Source: Butyriboletus loyo (Eukaryota; Basidiomycota; Agaricomycetes; Boletales; Boletaceae). Taken from it: 64,000 nucleotides of DNA. The notes beneath the pieces were generated by a model. The model had not been told where the DNA came from. It saw nothing but the letters and a program-made list of their open reading frames with translations, and did not search any database. Each line of letters begins with the position of its first letter. The stretch's first letter is position 1. A program made the translations under genes and the position numbers. Location of the stretch: positions 62,001-126,000 of the forward strand of contig JBBPSI010000014.1 in assembly GCA_038093515.1 (NCBI GenBank), written 5' to 3'. Shown here piece by piece: positions 21,401 through 32,038 of this stretch.

Positions 21401-23722
21401 AGGCTCATCCAGATCGATTGCGACCCATATACTCGATTCAATGAGGAGTCCCTGCGCACCGCTGTGTCTATAGGGCATATTTCCACCGTTAAACACATGC
21501 TTTCGCTGAATGTGCCATTACCCCACGACATCATCCTTGACGCGTCGTACACCGGAAATTCGAGTCCTGAAATGATAACCTTCTTACTTGGCCGTGGGAG
21601 GGATGCACAGGTCACTCGGCTTAATGATGGAAGCACACCACTTCATCTCATCATGACGCCCTACTACCACACAATGCTCGCAGAGGATGTTCGTCTGAAG
21701 ATCGTTCAGGTCCTTGTTGACGCAGGATGCAGTCCATCCAAGTGTAATCTAGTTGGCGAAACACCTCTTTACCTTGCAACCATGTATGGTTACACCTCTA
21801 TCATCAAGTACTTCCTTTCGTTACAGGTCCAACTACCCCCCGATATCTTGCTGGCAGCAGCAATGTCAACTCCGTCAATGATTCATTTCATAATCAACAA
21901 AGGAGCTGATTTGCACGCCATCGCAGCCGATGGAAACACTCCCCTCCATGTCTTTCTGAATTACTCCTACCCAGCCTGGGACAGATGTCTGGATGGTGTT
22001 AAAATCCTTGTCAATGCTGGGTGCAATCCATTTTTACCCAATGCCTTCGGCGAGACACCTTTGGATATCGCGGCGAAATTTGCCTCTCCTATGGTCGTGC
22101 AGTATTTCCTTTCATTGGACATTCCGAGTCTACCGCCCCTCCTGTCTGTGTGTGGAAACCCATCTCAGAAAATGTCCCCGATGATTGAATTCCTTATCAG
22201 CAAGGGAGCCGATATACATTCTACATACCCCAATGGGGATACCCCACTTCACCTTGCCATAAAGGCCGACTCTGAGGTAGAATGTTTGAGAAGACTTGAA
22301 ATCCTGGTCAATTCTGGGTGCGATCCTCATGCCTGCGATTTAGCTGGAAAAACCCCCTTTCATATTGCAGCAAGGCACGGACACATCTTGGTCATGGAGT
22401 ATCTACTCTCAGTCGGCGTATCAATCCCTTTGGATGTAATGCTCACTCTATTCGGAGGGAATTACTGGATAGAAAGATGCTACCCAACAATTTGCTTCCT
22501 CCTCGATAAAGGAGCCGACGGACATGTCGTCAGCGAAGATGGCGAGACCCCGCTCCATTTTGCGGCCGCACTCAATAGGGAGAATGAGGCTTTGAACGTG
22601 GTCAAGCTCTTGGTCCATTCCGGGTGCAACTTATCTATGCTCAATTCGGCACGGGAAACCCCTCTTCATATCGCTGCACGAAGGGGTTACCTGTCCGTTG
22701 TCGATTATCTTCTCTCACTGGGCACGCCATTCCCTCGTGATATGCTCCTTGCTGCGTCAGATGGCCCCTCCCAGAAAACGCAGATGATTCGTTACCTTGT
22801 TGATAGGGGCGCCGATGCTTCTGTTGCTACAGCGGATGGAGACACCCCATTACACCTACTCCTGACAATGGGCACGGAAACAGATCGTTTAGAGAGCACT
22901 AAAATCCTCATTGATACCGGATGCGATCCTTGTGCTCGGAACCTAGCTGGGGAGACGCCACTCCACACTGCGGCGAGGAGCGGGTTAGTTACCATCTTGA
23001 AATATCTCTCTCTACAAGGTAAACCACTACCCCGCGATATCTTGCGCGCCTCGTCACCAGCAACCATCATTTTCCTCCTCACAAAAGGCTCGGACCTGTG
23101 CAGCGTTTCAATGGATGATGATAAAGAACTAATACATCACGCCCTCCACCAGGCCGAGAACACAGTCCTTGATGAAGAAAATTGCTTGGAGTGTATCCAA
23201 ATCCTTGTTGACTTAGGCTTGGATCTTTCACTGAGGAATTCATCTGGCGAAACGCTCATGCATGTTGCGACGAGGAATGGACAAATGGCCGTTATCAAGT
23301 ATTTGCTTTCGCAACGTGTGCCTCTCCCTGCCGATGTTCTCGTCGCAGTCACACCAAAAGCTCGCGTGGGTCCATACCTCTCGGTACTAGAGCTAGTCCG
23401 CTTTTTAATTTGTGAAGGAGCCAGTGTAAACATCACTGCGCCGAATGGAGACACTCCCTTGCACCTCGCCCTAAAGCGCGACTTCACACCTGATATGCCT
23501 CATATACATATACTGCGTTACTATACCCATGCTGACGACCGTCGGCATCATTCGTGGGAGCTTGTCGAGCTTCTACTCAACCACGGTTCCGACCCCACCG
23601 CACGAAACATACATGGACAGACACCGTTCGACCTTGCTGACGCGCAAGGTCATTTTTTCAAGGCGAATTTCCTGCGCTTGGTTCATAACTCTCGTGTACA
23701 ACTTCCCCGTATGTCAGTCTAG
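18424..23722 (+). CDS. NACHT-ankyrin NLR (STAND ATPase), intact
   Basis: Fungal NOD-like receptor; the family acts in non-self recognition and programmed cell death. Its ligand is unknown. Proposed exons: 18424-18830, 18883-19277, 19333-19357, 19405-19980, 20035-20395, 20453-23722 (5034 nt, 1677 aa, all phases consistent). Residues 1 to about 250 are an N-terminal helical region with no family I can name, ending in FKTWRSTKDSFLWIHGK. Walker A GKAGAGKS is mostly on the 25-nt exon 3. Walker B is PLVVIDALDEC (about 19681), followed by RILVTSRP (sensor 1-like). The winged-helix-like part reads GDLDATYERILLKI and VILSHFSVKEYL. From about residue 760 to the end runs an ankyrin array of about eight supra-units of about 100 aa: DGDTPLHL-like repeat, GCDPxxxNLxGETPLHIAAR repeat, then a YLLSLxxPLPxDiLLAAS helix. 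No stop or frameshift. MMDSQ allows ATG 18424 or 18427. Confidence 0.93.
20990..23660 (+). repeat. Ankyrin supra-repeat array of the NLR
   Basis: Coding repeats of about 300-330 bp, about eight units. Each ends in a PLPxDILLA-type helix; these lie near 21190, 21515, 21835, 22125, 22425, 22730, 23030 and 23330. Every unit pairs two ankyrin repeats with this extra helix. The central units (about 22200-23050) are the most alike. Confidence 0.8.
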
Positions 23723-24350
23723 AGATTACACATAACAGAACCGAATGTATGCTCATGTCATCCAATTATTTAACCTGCTATCCTTGACTTTGGAAGTATG
23801 AATATAAGTACTGAAGAACTTGGAATTTTTTACCCTGAATATTTCCGTGTACGTCCCGCTGCTAGATGCAACCTCGGATCGTTCGACTGGATTGGATCAG
23901 TGCCCAGTAGCCCGGGGAACGCATAAATCTTATCAAGCAAGATCTCGATACTAGCATCCCATCCTACCAGACGCGCACGCACACGGTCCGACCATATCTT
24001 CATAAAGTTCCACATGCGTTGTTTTCTCGACCAGATTATCAACGTGGTGAGAATATGACCACCCTTGTAGTCGACATGACAGACGTAGTACAATTTGCCA
24101 GCAGTTGTTGCCATTCCTTATTTAGATGTTTGCCAAAGGCTTTAGATCCAAACAACGCCGGGTTGGGAGCAATTACCACCACCTTGGCTGACGAATTGCC
24201 ACAACGTCGGCCACTGGAATCCCCATTTACACCCAAGTGTGAGAAGACGCGCCAGTTACACAACCGATACTCGACGGATCTTTCCCCCATTCGAAACACG
24301 CCGCTTCATGTCCGAAAGTCATCTTTGGGCAATACAATCTACTACTTGAC
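23723..24350. other. Intergenic with an unsupported minus-strand frame
   Basis: 628 bp. Minus frames at 24114-23830 (94 codons, with WSDRVRARLVGWDASIEILL) and 24299-24039 are open but match nothing I recognise. They could be an exon of a small gene or chance. The right end should hold the promoter of the next gene. Confidence 0.3.
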
Positions 24351-26233
24351 ATGGGTGATGCTCCATCCACCGTTTCTCCGGATCCATCTACATCTAGCCC
24401 CTCCGAGTGGCATACAATACGTCCATGGACACCTCACCTCACGCTTGCAGTACGAGAAATAACATCCGTGTCTGCTACGTTCATCCTTTCTTCATCCCTC
24501 GATGTTCGACATACCACAGACGATGAGCCAGGGCTGGAGCTCACTGGTGACAACTCGAACAACGATGCTGCCCTGGACTCACGTGGAGTCATCGCAGATA
24601 CGATGTCTCACGGGCTCTCCGTGGACGTGAACGGCTCAAACTGGCAGCGCGTCATCCTTCGCATGAACGATCACGCTGACGAAGCCATCATTTTCATCTA
24701 CGGACTACTCCCTGGGAGACAGTATGACATTGACCTGGCGCTCGTCAGCGGAGGGACGATGCGAAGGCAGGTTACCACTGAGGGTGAGTGTACACGTGTG
24801 TTCGGCGTGGTGTACGCTCAGCGTGCGATGTAGACGCTGAGAACACGACCTTGGATAACGAGCGAAGTGATGACCATCATGCTACCGTGACGCCAGAGAC
24901 ATTGTCTACATCGACAAGCAACGTCAGCGAATGTTCCCCGTCTGTCCCATCGACTTCCCAGACGCCCACTCCGGAAGAGCGCCTACGAACGCTCTCGCAC
25001 CAGCTAAACGCCCTACACGCCGAGCAGGCTACGCTACAAGCGGCTCTCAAGTCTTCGAGACGCGACGCGAATAAAACTACAACCAGCTTGCGCGCTGAGA
25101 TTGATGTACTGAAACGAGCGTCGGAAAAAGCCGGCATTGCAGAAGGTAAAGCACGTCAACGCGTCCGCGCCCTTGAAGATGCCGTGCGACGTGCAAATGA
25201 AAGCCGGGAACAGGTCGAGCAGTTGACAGCAGCCGACGAACAAGAACTACCAGCACTGAGGAAAACGCAGTCGGATGCCGAGAGCGTTCTACGAACGGTG
25301 AAGAGTGAAGCTGACGCGGTCAGAGCGGAACGAGAGAAGCAAGAAGAGGAAGGGAGGAAGAGAAAGGAAAGCATGAAGGGAGAGTGTGCAGCGTTGAACC
25401 AGAGGTTGGAACGATTGGCCGTGAGGAAGGAGAGGCTGGAGAACTCTGTGATTTCGGATCTCGAGGCCCAGCTTGCAGAGATCCAACGGGAAATCGAAGT
25501 CGCAGAACGGGACGGTTTCCGGCATGACGACGTATGGGACAACTTATCCACAGATCCTTCGAGGACAGAAACACAACGGCGGCGTCAGTCACATCCTGGT
25601 ACGATCGGACGTCCAGTCGCACAGAGAACCGGCCAACCACCGATTTCACCTCCACAGTATTCTCGCTACCAGGCCCGGTCACAACCCACCTATCGAACAA
25701 GCAATGACCTGAGTGCTTCAGGACTATCGCATCCTCCTGGCCTAACTCATCCTTCAGGGCTCTTACACTCGTCTTCTTCATCAATGTCTCCAGGGTTCAC
25801 CCACTCGACAACACCGGGGTTGTCACACTCCACCAACGCGATCTTCTCCCAATCCACGTCGTCATCATCTCTGTCTCGTTCAACGAGTTCCATGGGTTCA
25901 TCTACGTTATCTAGCAGAGCTCCCCCTTTTGAACCGACCCGTAATTTGCGGGTGTCGCTTTCATCGCCCAGCGCCTCGGGCGCGTTTCCTTCGAGTGGGC
26001 TCCTTTCGATGAGCAGCCAAAGCTCTTTCCCATCCTCGACCACGTTCACATCTGCTGGATCAAGCTCTGGTTTCTCCCCGTCGGGAATCTACTCGTCAAC
26101 TCAAAGACCTCCGCAGGTCTCACACAAAACGCATGACGCTGATCTTGGTGGTAGTAACCCGCTGCGATCGGGGTGGCCGCCCGTATCTAGAGGGTCAGCA
26201 GGAGACGACCCATGGGCAACCTCAAACAGTTAG
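24351..26233 (+). CDS. Coiled-coil protein with FN3-like N-terminus and Ser-rich tail
   Basis: Function not recognised with confidence; the layout resembles fungal AcrB-like (ubiquitination network) proteins, only as a suggestion. Seen: ATG 24351 (MGDAPSTVSPDPSTSSPS). A beta-rich region follows, ending ADEAIIFIYGLLPGRQYDID (fibronectin-III-like WxLxGLxPGxxY style), then intron GTGAGT...TAG at 24785-24832. Next is a long coiled coil (about 24960-25510; LRTLSHQLNALHAEQATLQ, EREKQEEEGRKRKESMKGE). The tail is about 230 residues, Ser/Pro/Gly-rich, with repeated GLSHP/GLTHS motifs (25720-25850), ending DDPWATSNS, TAG at 26231-26233. The FN3-like region plus coiled coil suggests a scaffold or adaptor. 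Confidence 0.75.
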
Positions 26234-27074
26234 TCTCGATCGACACTACATTGTAATACAAGAGAATAATACCATGTAGCGTGCTTTTTCCCATCCCTGT
26301 AGAGAGGGATGGCGGGATGACTCATAGCTGCATGTTTGCATCGTGGAGTGGGTGGAGACCATTATTCAAGTCCAGCGAGCATAAACGCGAATGTTTATTT
26401 TCAGCTGCGACGTGACACCTATTTCCAGCTCGCTTCACTGTGTCGACCGAACAAACGGTGAAGAGCCTGAGAGAAATTTGATGTGTACGCTAAAGCACCA
26501 TGTCGGGAAGAACACCCACTATGCCCTACGTTGCATTGAACGTTCACCGAGGTATCCGTAATGCCCCAGAGAAACCTGAAACTCGAGCATGTAGCGTGGT
26601 ATAGCGAGAGAAGTGGCGAACTTTGTGGGCTGGATCGGGTGATTCAACTAGCACGTCGGAGATCGTGCCTTGCAGATATCTCTGGACTGGCGTCGATGGG
26701 CACAAAGAGGACATGACGAGTGGTTGGGTCAAAATAATGAGTTTGGCATTGCTTCCTTGAAGCTCCCATCTTACTCAGATGTCAAGGGAAAAGATGGCAT
26801 CTTCCTGACCACTGTAGTGTGTGGTGTCAGTATCAAATGACATACCGTTCAGTGCGCTTGGGGCCCTCCTCTCTAATCCATTTCCAGCAAATTTGTCGCT
26901 CTCGATTACCAGACGAGTCGACGGCTGGATGGCCCCCAATCGCGTGGAAACCTCTGAATCGTTCGTAGCCATGATCGAGAATTAGATTAGGAAGGACGTC
27001 GCAGCCGAGATCGTCAAAGTCGACTGCGCCGCGTCCCAAAGTATACACAGCGATAGTACCAATCGCACTCGTTC
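26234..27074. other. Intergenic between convergent genes
   Basis: 841 bp between two gene 3' ends. It contains short minus frames (26972-26775, 27048-26833) with no recognisable domain. A perfect short hairpin-like pair, CCATCCCTGTAGAGAGGGATGG (arms CCATCCCT/AGGGATGG, about 26291-26312), could be a structured 3' UTR element. Nothing else seen. Confidence 0.4.
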
Positions 27075-27758
27075 CTAGCGAGCGGTCGTAGTCGTAGTAG
27101 CAGTAGTCATTCTCTCGAGTTCGTCCACGAGTTCGTCCATGACATCGACGCTCCTGGGCCCTCTCCCTCTCCCGCCCTCCAAAACCTGGCCGCCCGTCAT
27201 CGATGGCTCAGCCTGAGACTGCTGCTTCTCGAACGCGGCTGCTGCTGCTGCACGCACGGGCTCGAGCGGGGTCGCGTTGCCGTCGAATCCAGGGGCAACC
27301 CGTCTGAGCGCTTCCCGTCGCCGCTGTTCCTTGTCGTCCTCGCGGGACCGAAGAAGTCCCTCGCGTCGTGCGGTGGAGGCTGCGTGCGTGCTTCGTCGTG
27401 ATGATTCGATGGTGAGGATGTGTGGCTCGAGCACGAACGGATAGGTGAACTGCCCGATCAATCAGGCAGATGTTTAGCGGACACGCGCGAGGAACTCACG
27501 TATGGCGTAACACTATCGGGGAGGGGGTGGATGTCTGCGGGGAGTTCGACCTGAAGGAGAGATGTATGAGAATGGAGAGATGGTGGTGGTGGAACGAGAA
27601 CGGCGCACTGGCGGAGGAACCCTCACAGCAGGCGACTTTATGAGTGGAACGCGGGCAGCGGCAGCATACTGAGATTGCGTTGCTGCAATGTTACCAGCAT
27701 CTTTTCAGACAAAGTCTGGTTGGGGTGTCTTTCACGACGACTTACAATGATCTGCCAT
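27075..27758 (-). CDS. Small conserved fungal protein of unknown function
   Basis: Four or more exons read MADHS|TQSQYAAAARVPLIKSPA|VELPADIHPLPDSVTPY|FTYPFVLEPHILTIES, then a Lys/Arg/Glu helix (REGLLRSREDDKEQRRREAL), VAPGF, an Ala-rich stretch and DVMDELVDELERMTTATT. TAG at 27077-27075. The core LPADIHPLPDSVTPYFTYPF is the part I expect to be conserved in other agaricomycetes, but I cannot name a function. Introns are 27750-27697 (GTAAGT...TTGCAG), about 27626-27552 and about 27507-27453. No signal peptide or membrane segment. The ATG lies only 33 bp after the ENP2 stop on the same strand, so its promoter must lie within ENP2 or the two genes share a transcript. Confidence 0.7.
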
Positions 27759-27791
27759 CGTAGAGACACTGGAAGAAGGAATTGGCCACAG

Positions 27792-30376
27792 CTACGAGCT
27801 CAACTGTCTGAAAATGTTTTTACTACCACTCCGCATCCCCTTCCTACGTTGTTTTCGACCACTCCGCTCGCTTTCGCTCATCTCGTTCTTCAGCTCTTCT
27901 ACACCCCGCTCCATACCCGCCCCAAATACTTCCACACCCTTCCGGACGTCCTTCATTCGCGCATGCGTCTTTGTGTTATCATCACCAGCTCCGGAGGGAA
28001 CAAAACTGATCTCCATCCCGCCATCCGCGCTAAATCGCACCGTCGAAGGAGATTCGACAGAGGACTTGGACAACTGCCGAGAAGCTAGACGTCTTCCGAA
28101 CGAAGCGTCCTTGTCGTCCGTCTTGCCAACTGCCGAGGTCGCTTGAGCCACCAGAGGTATAAAATGGACTTTACTCGACGAATGTCGATTGGCGTCGCGG
28201 GTGCGTGAGTAGACTTGCTGAAGACGCGGGTTTTTCTGTCCTGGTCTGGACCGAGGATCATGTTTATTCAGCTCTGCGGTGCATGGCGTCAGTACCCGGA
28301 AATGAAGCGAACTCTCTATACCCACCGCCGGCATCGGAGCTGTCATCACTATCACCACCATCCTCACTGCTCTCATCACCGCTACTACCCAAGCCGTCAT
28401 CACTCCCTTCCTCCTCATCCTCCACAGCCGTCTTTCCCCGGGATGAATTTCCATTCTTCAGCGCAACGGAGGATGGATTGAGAAGAGCGTACTCCCTGCT
28501 CGTCTCGTCCACCATAAAGTCAGAGTTGTCAAACAGTTCTTTGAACCGAGGATCGTTGAGGAGCGTGAGTTGCTCTTCACCGGCCACCTCATCTTCGTCC
28601 ACAGGCATAGCCTCGTCTGCAACGTCCGCTCCGTCATCCTCCGTAGCTTTCTTGGCCTTTCTCGCCCTTTTCTTTTCTTCTCTCCTCCGCTCCCGCTCTG
28701 CATTTCGTTCAATCTTCTCTGCGAGGGCCTTGTTGACTTTGACAGACGTCGCAGCGCCGTCCTTGCGCTTACGTATACGGGTATCCGCCAATTTTTCGAG
28801 ACGTTCCTTGACAAGTTTCTCGCGGTAGTCTGCATATGCGAAAGGATTAGCGATAACGCGCGCAGTGTCGTAAAGCTTGAGAGACACGAAATAGCCGTGC
28901 ATGTATGGTTTGAGTGCAGGCGTCCCAATGAGGTGATCTAGCCCCAGACTGCGTACGAGGGAAAAGGATCATCAACGCGCATACATGAATGACATGGGAG
29001 AACGTACGTCCGTAACTCGTTCCTCTCGATGAACTTGTAGTCTTCGTACACGTTTCGCACGCTTTGGTCCTCCATTTCCTCAGTGATGTTTTCAAGGAAG
29101 CTTGCCCAACGGGGTGCTGGACCGAGTTGAGGAATATAATACGATGCCATTTTAATGCCTTCGTTGGCAGTGATGAGCAAACCGCTCCCCGGTATGTGAT
29201 GAATGTCATTGAGATCGGTGGTCGGAGTGATGGATACAAAATTCGACGACGGCTGGAAAGCAAGCATGAGCGGATAACACAGTACGAAGAGTACCCTCCA
29301 TACTGTATTCCGGTCCCAAATTTTGATGACTTTTTTATCCGCACTGAGGACCATCCCGTCTCCTGCCATGCGGCTGCCACCTTCGAGCCAAGCAACATTT
29401 TTCAGTGGTAAACCATACCCTTGGTCTTTGAGCGCGAACGGTCGCGGTGAACGTATGTCATACAGAAGCGTGTGGCCCGTAGAAGTACCGATTGCATACG
29501 AGAGTCCATCAGACCTCGATGCAATAGCTGTCACTGCCAAAGTGTCCGACGACGACTCATCGTCGACGCCCGGAAGCATCACCCTAGTCCGTCCCGTACT
29601 TCGAGCGATACGACCCTTGGGTAGATCGAGAACACCGACGACGGAACGTGAACGAGGATCCCAGAGTTGCACACTCGCACGCCCGTCGATTCCAAACGCC
29701 AATAGTCGATGCGCTGGATTGATATCGATGCAATTGACCCCGAGGATCGGGTCGTCCTCTTTCGCATCGAGCACGAGCGGGTTCATGAACCGTCCTTGTT
29801 CGAGGTTGAGACGGTATATCTCATTTCCGGAGGCAGAAATGAGAGCATCACAGGATGAGTAGTGGTATGCGATGGAACGACCGAATCGAGGGATGCGCAA
29901 CCGATGATGGAAGCCGCCCTGCGTGTGCAGCTCGATCGTGCGGTCGTTTTGGAGATGTATCGTCTTTGTCCAGTCGTCTGATAGTATCTGTCATCCATGA
30001 GTGAGCATGCCATGTCCTCGTTACGAGCTTCGACGGCGAAAAAATGTCGGGGGGACTCACTTACAATGAAGTCGACGTTCTCAGAATCGCCATGCCGCTC
30101 GAATTTGAGAGTGAGTTCGTCCAAATCCCAGACTCGCATTTGGGGTTTGTACGTCCCCGTTGCGATTGCATGATGTCCGTCCCGGGTGGATTTGATTTTG
30201 TTGCTCGCCTCTGGAAACTCGAATCCCTGGATGAGTTCTAGCTGACCCTCGACATGTTCCCGGAGAGCCCGTTTTCCCTTTGCTTTCGCTGACCGGGTTT
30301 TCGTCAGCCAGTCGGGTATCGAGGAAGAGGATCCCGCGACGGCGCCGTTGACGGTGTAAACCTTGACATTGCTCAT
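27792..30376 (-). CDS. ENP2: ENP2/NOL10 ribosome-biogenesis WD40 protein
   Basis: Nucleolar SSU-processome factor needed for 18S rRNA maturation. Seen: start MSNVKVYTVNGAVAGSSSS, then TGTYKPQMRVWDLDELTLKF, WD blades (LLAFGIDGRASVQLWDPRSR, IGTSTGHTLLYDIRSPRP, SADKKVIKIWDRNT) and SGLLITANEGIKMASYYIPQ. Next is the family-defining stretch PRWASFLENITEEMEDQ and YKFIERNELRTLGLDHLIGT, then LKPYMHGYFVSLKLYDTAR (NUC153-like region near NDPRFKELFDN), a Lys/Arg-rich helix and an acidic tail (EDEEEGSDDGLGSSGDES). After an intron (about 28330-28275) the last exon has the SRTRDANRHSS and SFGRRLASRQ motifs and ends NIFRQLSS, TAG at 27794-27792. About six introns. Complete. Confidence 0.93.
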
Positions 30377-30664
30377 CTTGCCAGCAGAAAGGCGTTGCCC
30401 TCGACATGACTCAAACCCGGTAAAATTGGCACGTGACCAATAACTCTTGCAGTCGGCTAAACAAAAGTACAAGAGTATTACAACGCTTCGCGGTCACTCG
30501 CTCACGAATCGTACACACGAGTACCTGCGTGCCGACATCAAACGAGATCATCTGGATATTCGACGTATGTACTCAGGGTCAATTGTAGAGACCAGTGCGT
30601 TGTACCTCCCCTTACAGCACCTCGTCCGCGGAACCACCCAGTAGACGCGGAGTACTGACGGCCC
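30377..30664. other. Intergenic ENP2 promoter / SURF4 3' region
   Basis: 288 bp on the 5' side of ENP2 and the 3' side of SURF4. No gene and no recognised motif. Confidence 0.4.
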
Positions 30665-31910
30665 TCAATATGTCTTCTTCTTCTCGTCCACGGAGAGACC
30701 ACCTGAAAAACGTCAATGACGCAAGGATGGTATTTCAAGAGTTTTACCTGGTCCAATGTTCACAAGAAGAATAAGGCCACCAACAATTGCTGTGGATAAG
30801 TAATAACACTAAGTAAGTGACGGCTTGGTATGACCCATGAAACCTACAGAGCGTCTGGAAGAAATCGTATCTAAAGGAAACACGTGAGTGACACGAACTA
30901 GAAGATGAACAGATACTGACTTGAGGAAGTCACGCTGAGGATGTGCACCATGTACACTCCACCAATTGTTTGCAAAGACGTTGAAGACACTCAACACCAT
31001 GACCAAGAAGGTAGCGGACCACTTGGCTTTGAAGCCGACAGCGACCATGATGCATGCGGCAAGACCGAAAAGAGAGACGAATACACGACCTATGCTCCAT
31101 TTGCCCTGAAGAATGAATCCAATGAATAAGAATATAAGCAAGACGCGTCCTGCGAGGAGGAAACTAGAGGAGACAGAGGATCAGAGGGACCAAGGAGAAT
31201 TTTAAGAATGTCACAGACTATTTTTTGCGATCTGTCTCGCTTATTGAGGGTAAACCGGCAAAGTTTTTCTTTCTCGAAATGAGTGTTTCACTGAACACCA
31301 TGACAAGACCACCAATTACACTGAGGTTTCGAAGGAAAAAGTTCAAGTCGAAGATGAGACCATAACCAAAGCCCTGCGAGATGACGACAAGGAAGAGGCC
31401 AAGGACTGCGTATTCCGTAAAACGCTTGAGTATGACGGACGAGGACGCTGCCAGCATGACCTACATTTGTCACGGTTGATTCACGAGGGCGAGAAGGCGA
31501 GAAAAAAAAACATACAATGACATTCAGAAACAGGAAAAGATGGGATATACCCCAGTAAAAGTGTCTGTGGCTGTTGAGGGGGATTGAGGAAGTGGTGGCG
31601 CACGCAAGCGAAAAACACACGTTTGCAGATACCAGAGCTGGTCACTCCACTGAGTGACGATTCTGAGGGCGTCCTCATAGAATGTGACGACGATCAGGAA
31701 GCGACCGATTGCGGGGAGATGGGGTCGGAAAGGTTGTGAGTAGACCTCGATGGCATCCTCGACCTGTTTTGCATAAACCCTTAGCTTGTCAAGCGGGTCG
31801 TCTGGGTTTGCGGCCCTGTAACCGGAGGACGGGCGTGTATTGGAGAAGCCATGTGGGTCAGCGTTGAAGCTGGCTGCGACTGGACGGCCAATGTGTATGC
31901 GGGAGGTCAT
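30665..31910 (-). CDS. ERV29: SURF4/ERV29 ER-to-Golgi cargo receptor
   Basis: Polytopic membrane protein that packages soluble secretory cargo into COPII vesicles. Seen: ATG at 31910 (MTSRIHIGRPVAASF), then DPLDKLRVYAKQVEDAIEVY and LPAIGRFLIVVTFYEDALRI (family signature and TM1). Further TMs: HFYWGISHLFLFLNVI, FTEYAVLGLFLVVISQGFGY, FFLRNLSVIGGLVMVFSE, LLIFLFIGFILQGKWS, ATFLVMVLSVFNVFANNWW and GGLILLVNIGPG. The C-terminus is LSVDEKKKTY, with a KKxx dilysine COPI-retrieval signal, closely like human SURF4. Stop 30667-30665. The last intron (about 30748-30711) restores GPGGLSVDE. Five or six introns. Start codon is 128 bp from the divergent DNAJC11-like gene. Confidence 0.93.
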
Positions 31911-32038
31911 GATGGTCAAAGCGAAGACAAAGCTGAGCGCGCGCGACGTGGCACTAACAGGCGTGGGAAATTATGCATGCGTCACGTGACCATGATGCCG
32001 AATGCGAGCTCAATGTTGCAATGTGCCGAGGACAAGAC

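Noticed and set aside
28205..28828. 207-codon plus-strand frame, Ser-rich
   Set aside because: Exact antisense of the acidic/basic tail of ENP2; a shadow of that gene's codon bias.
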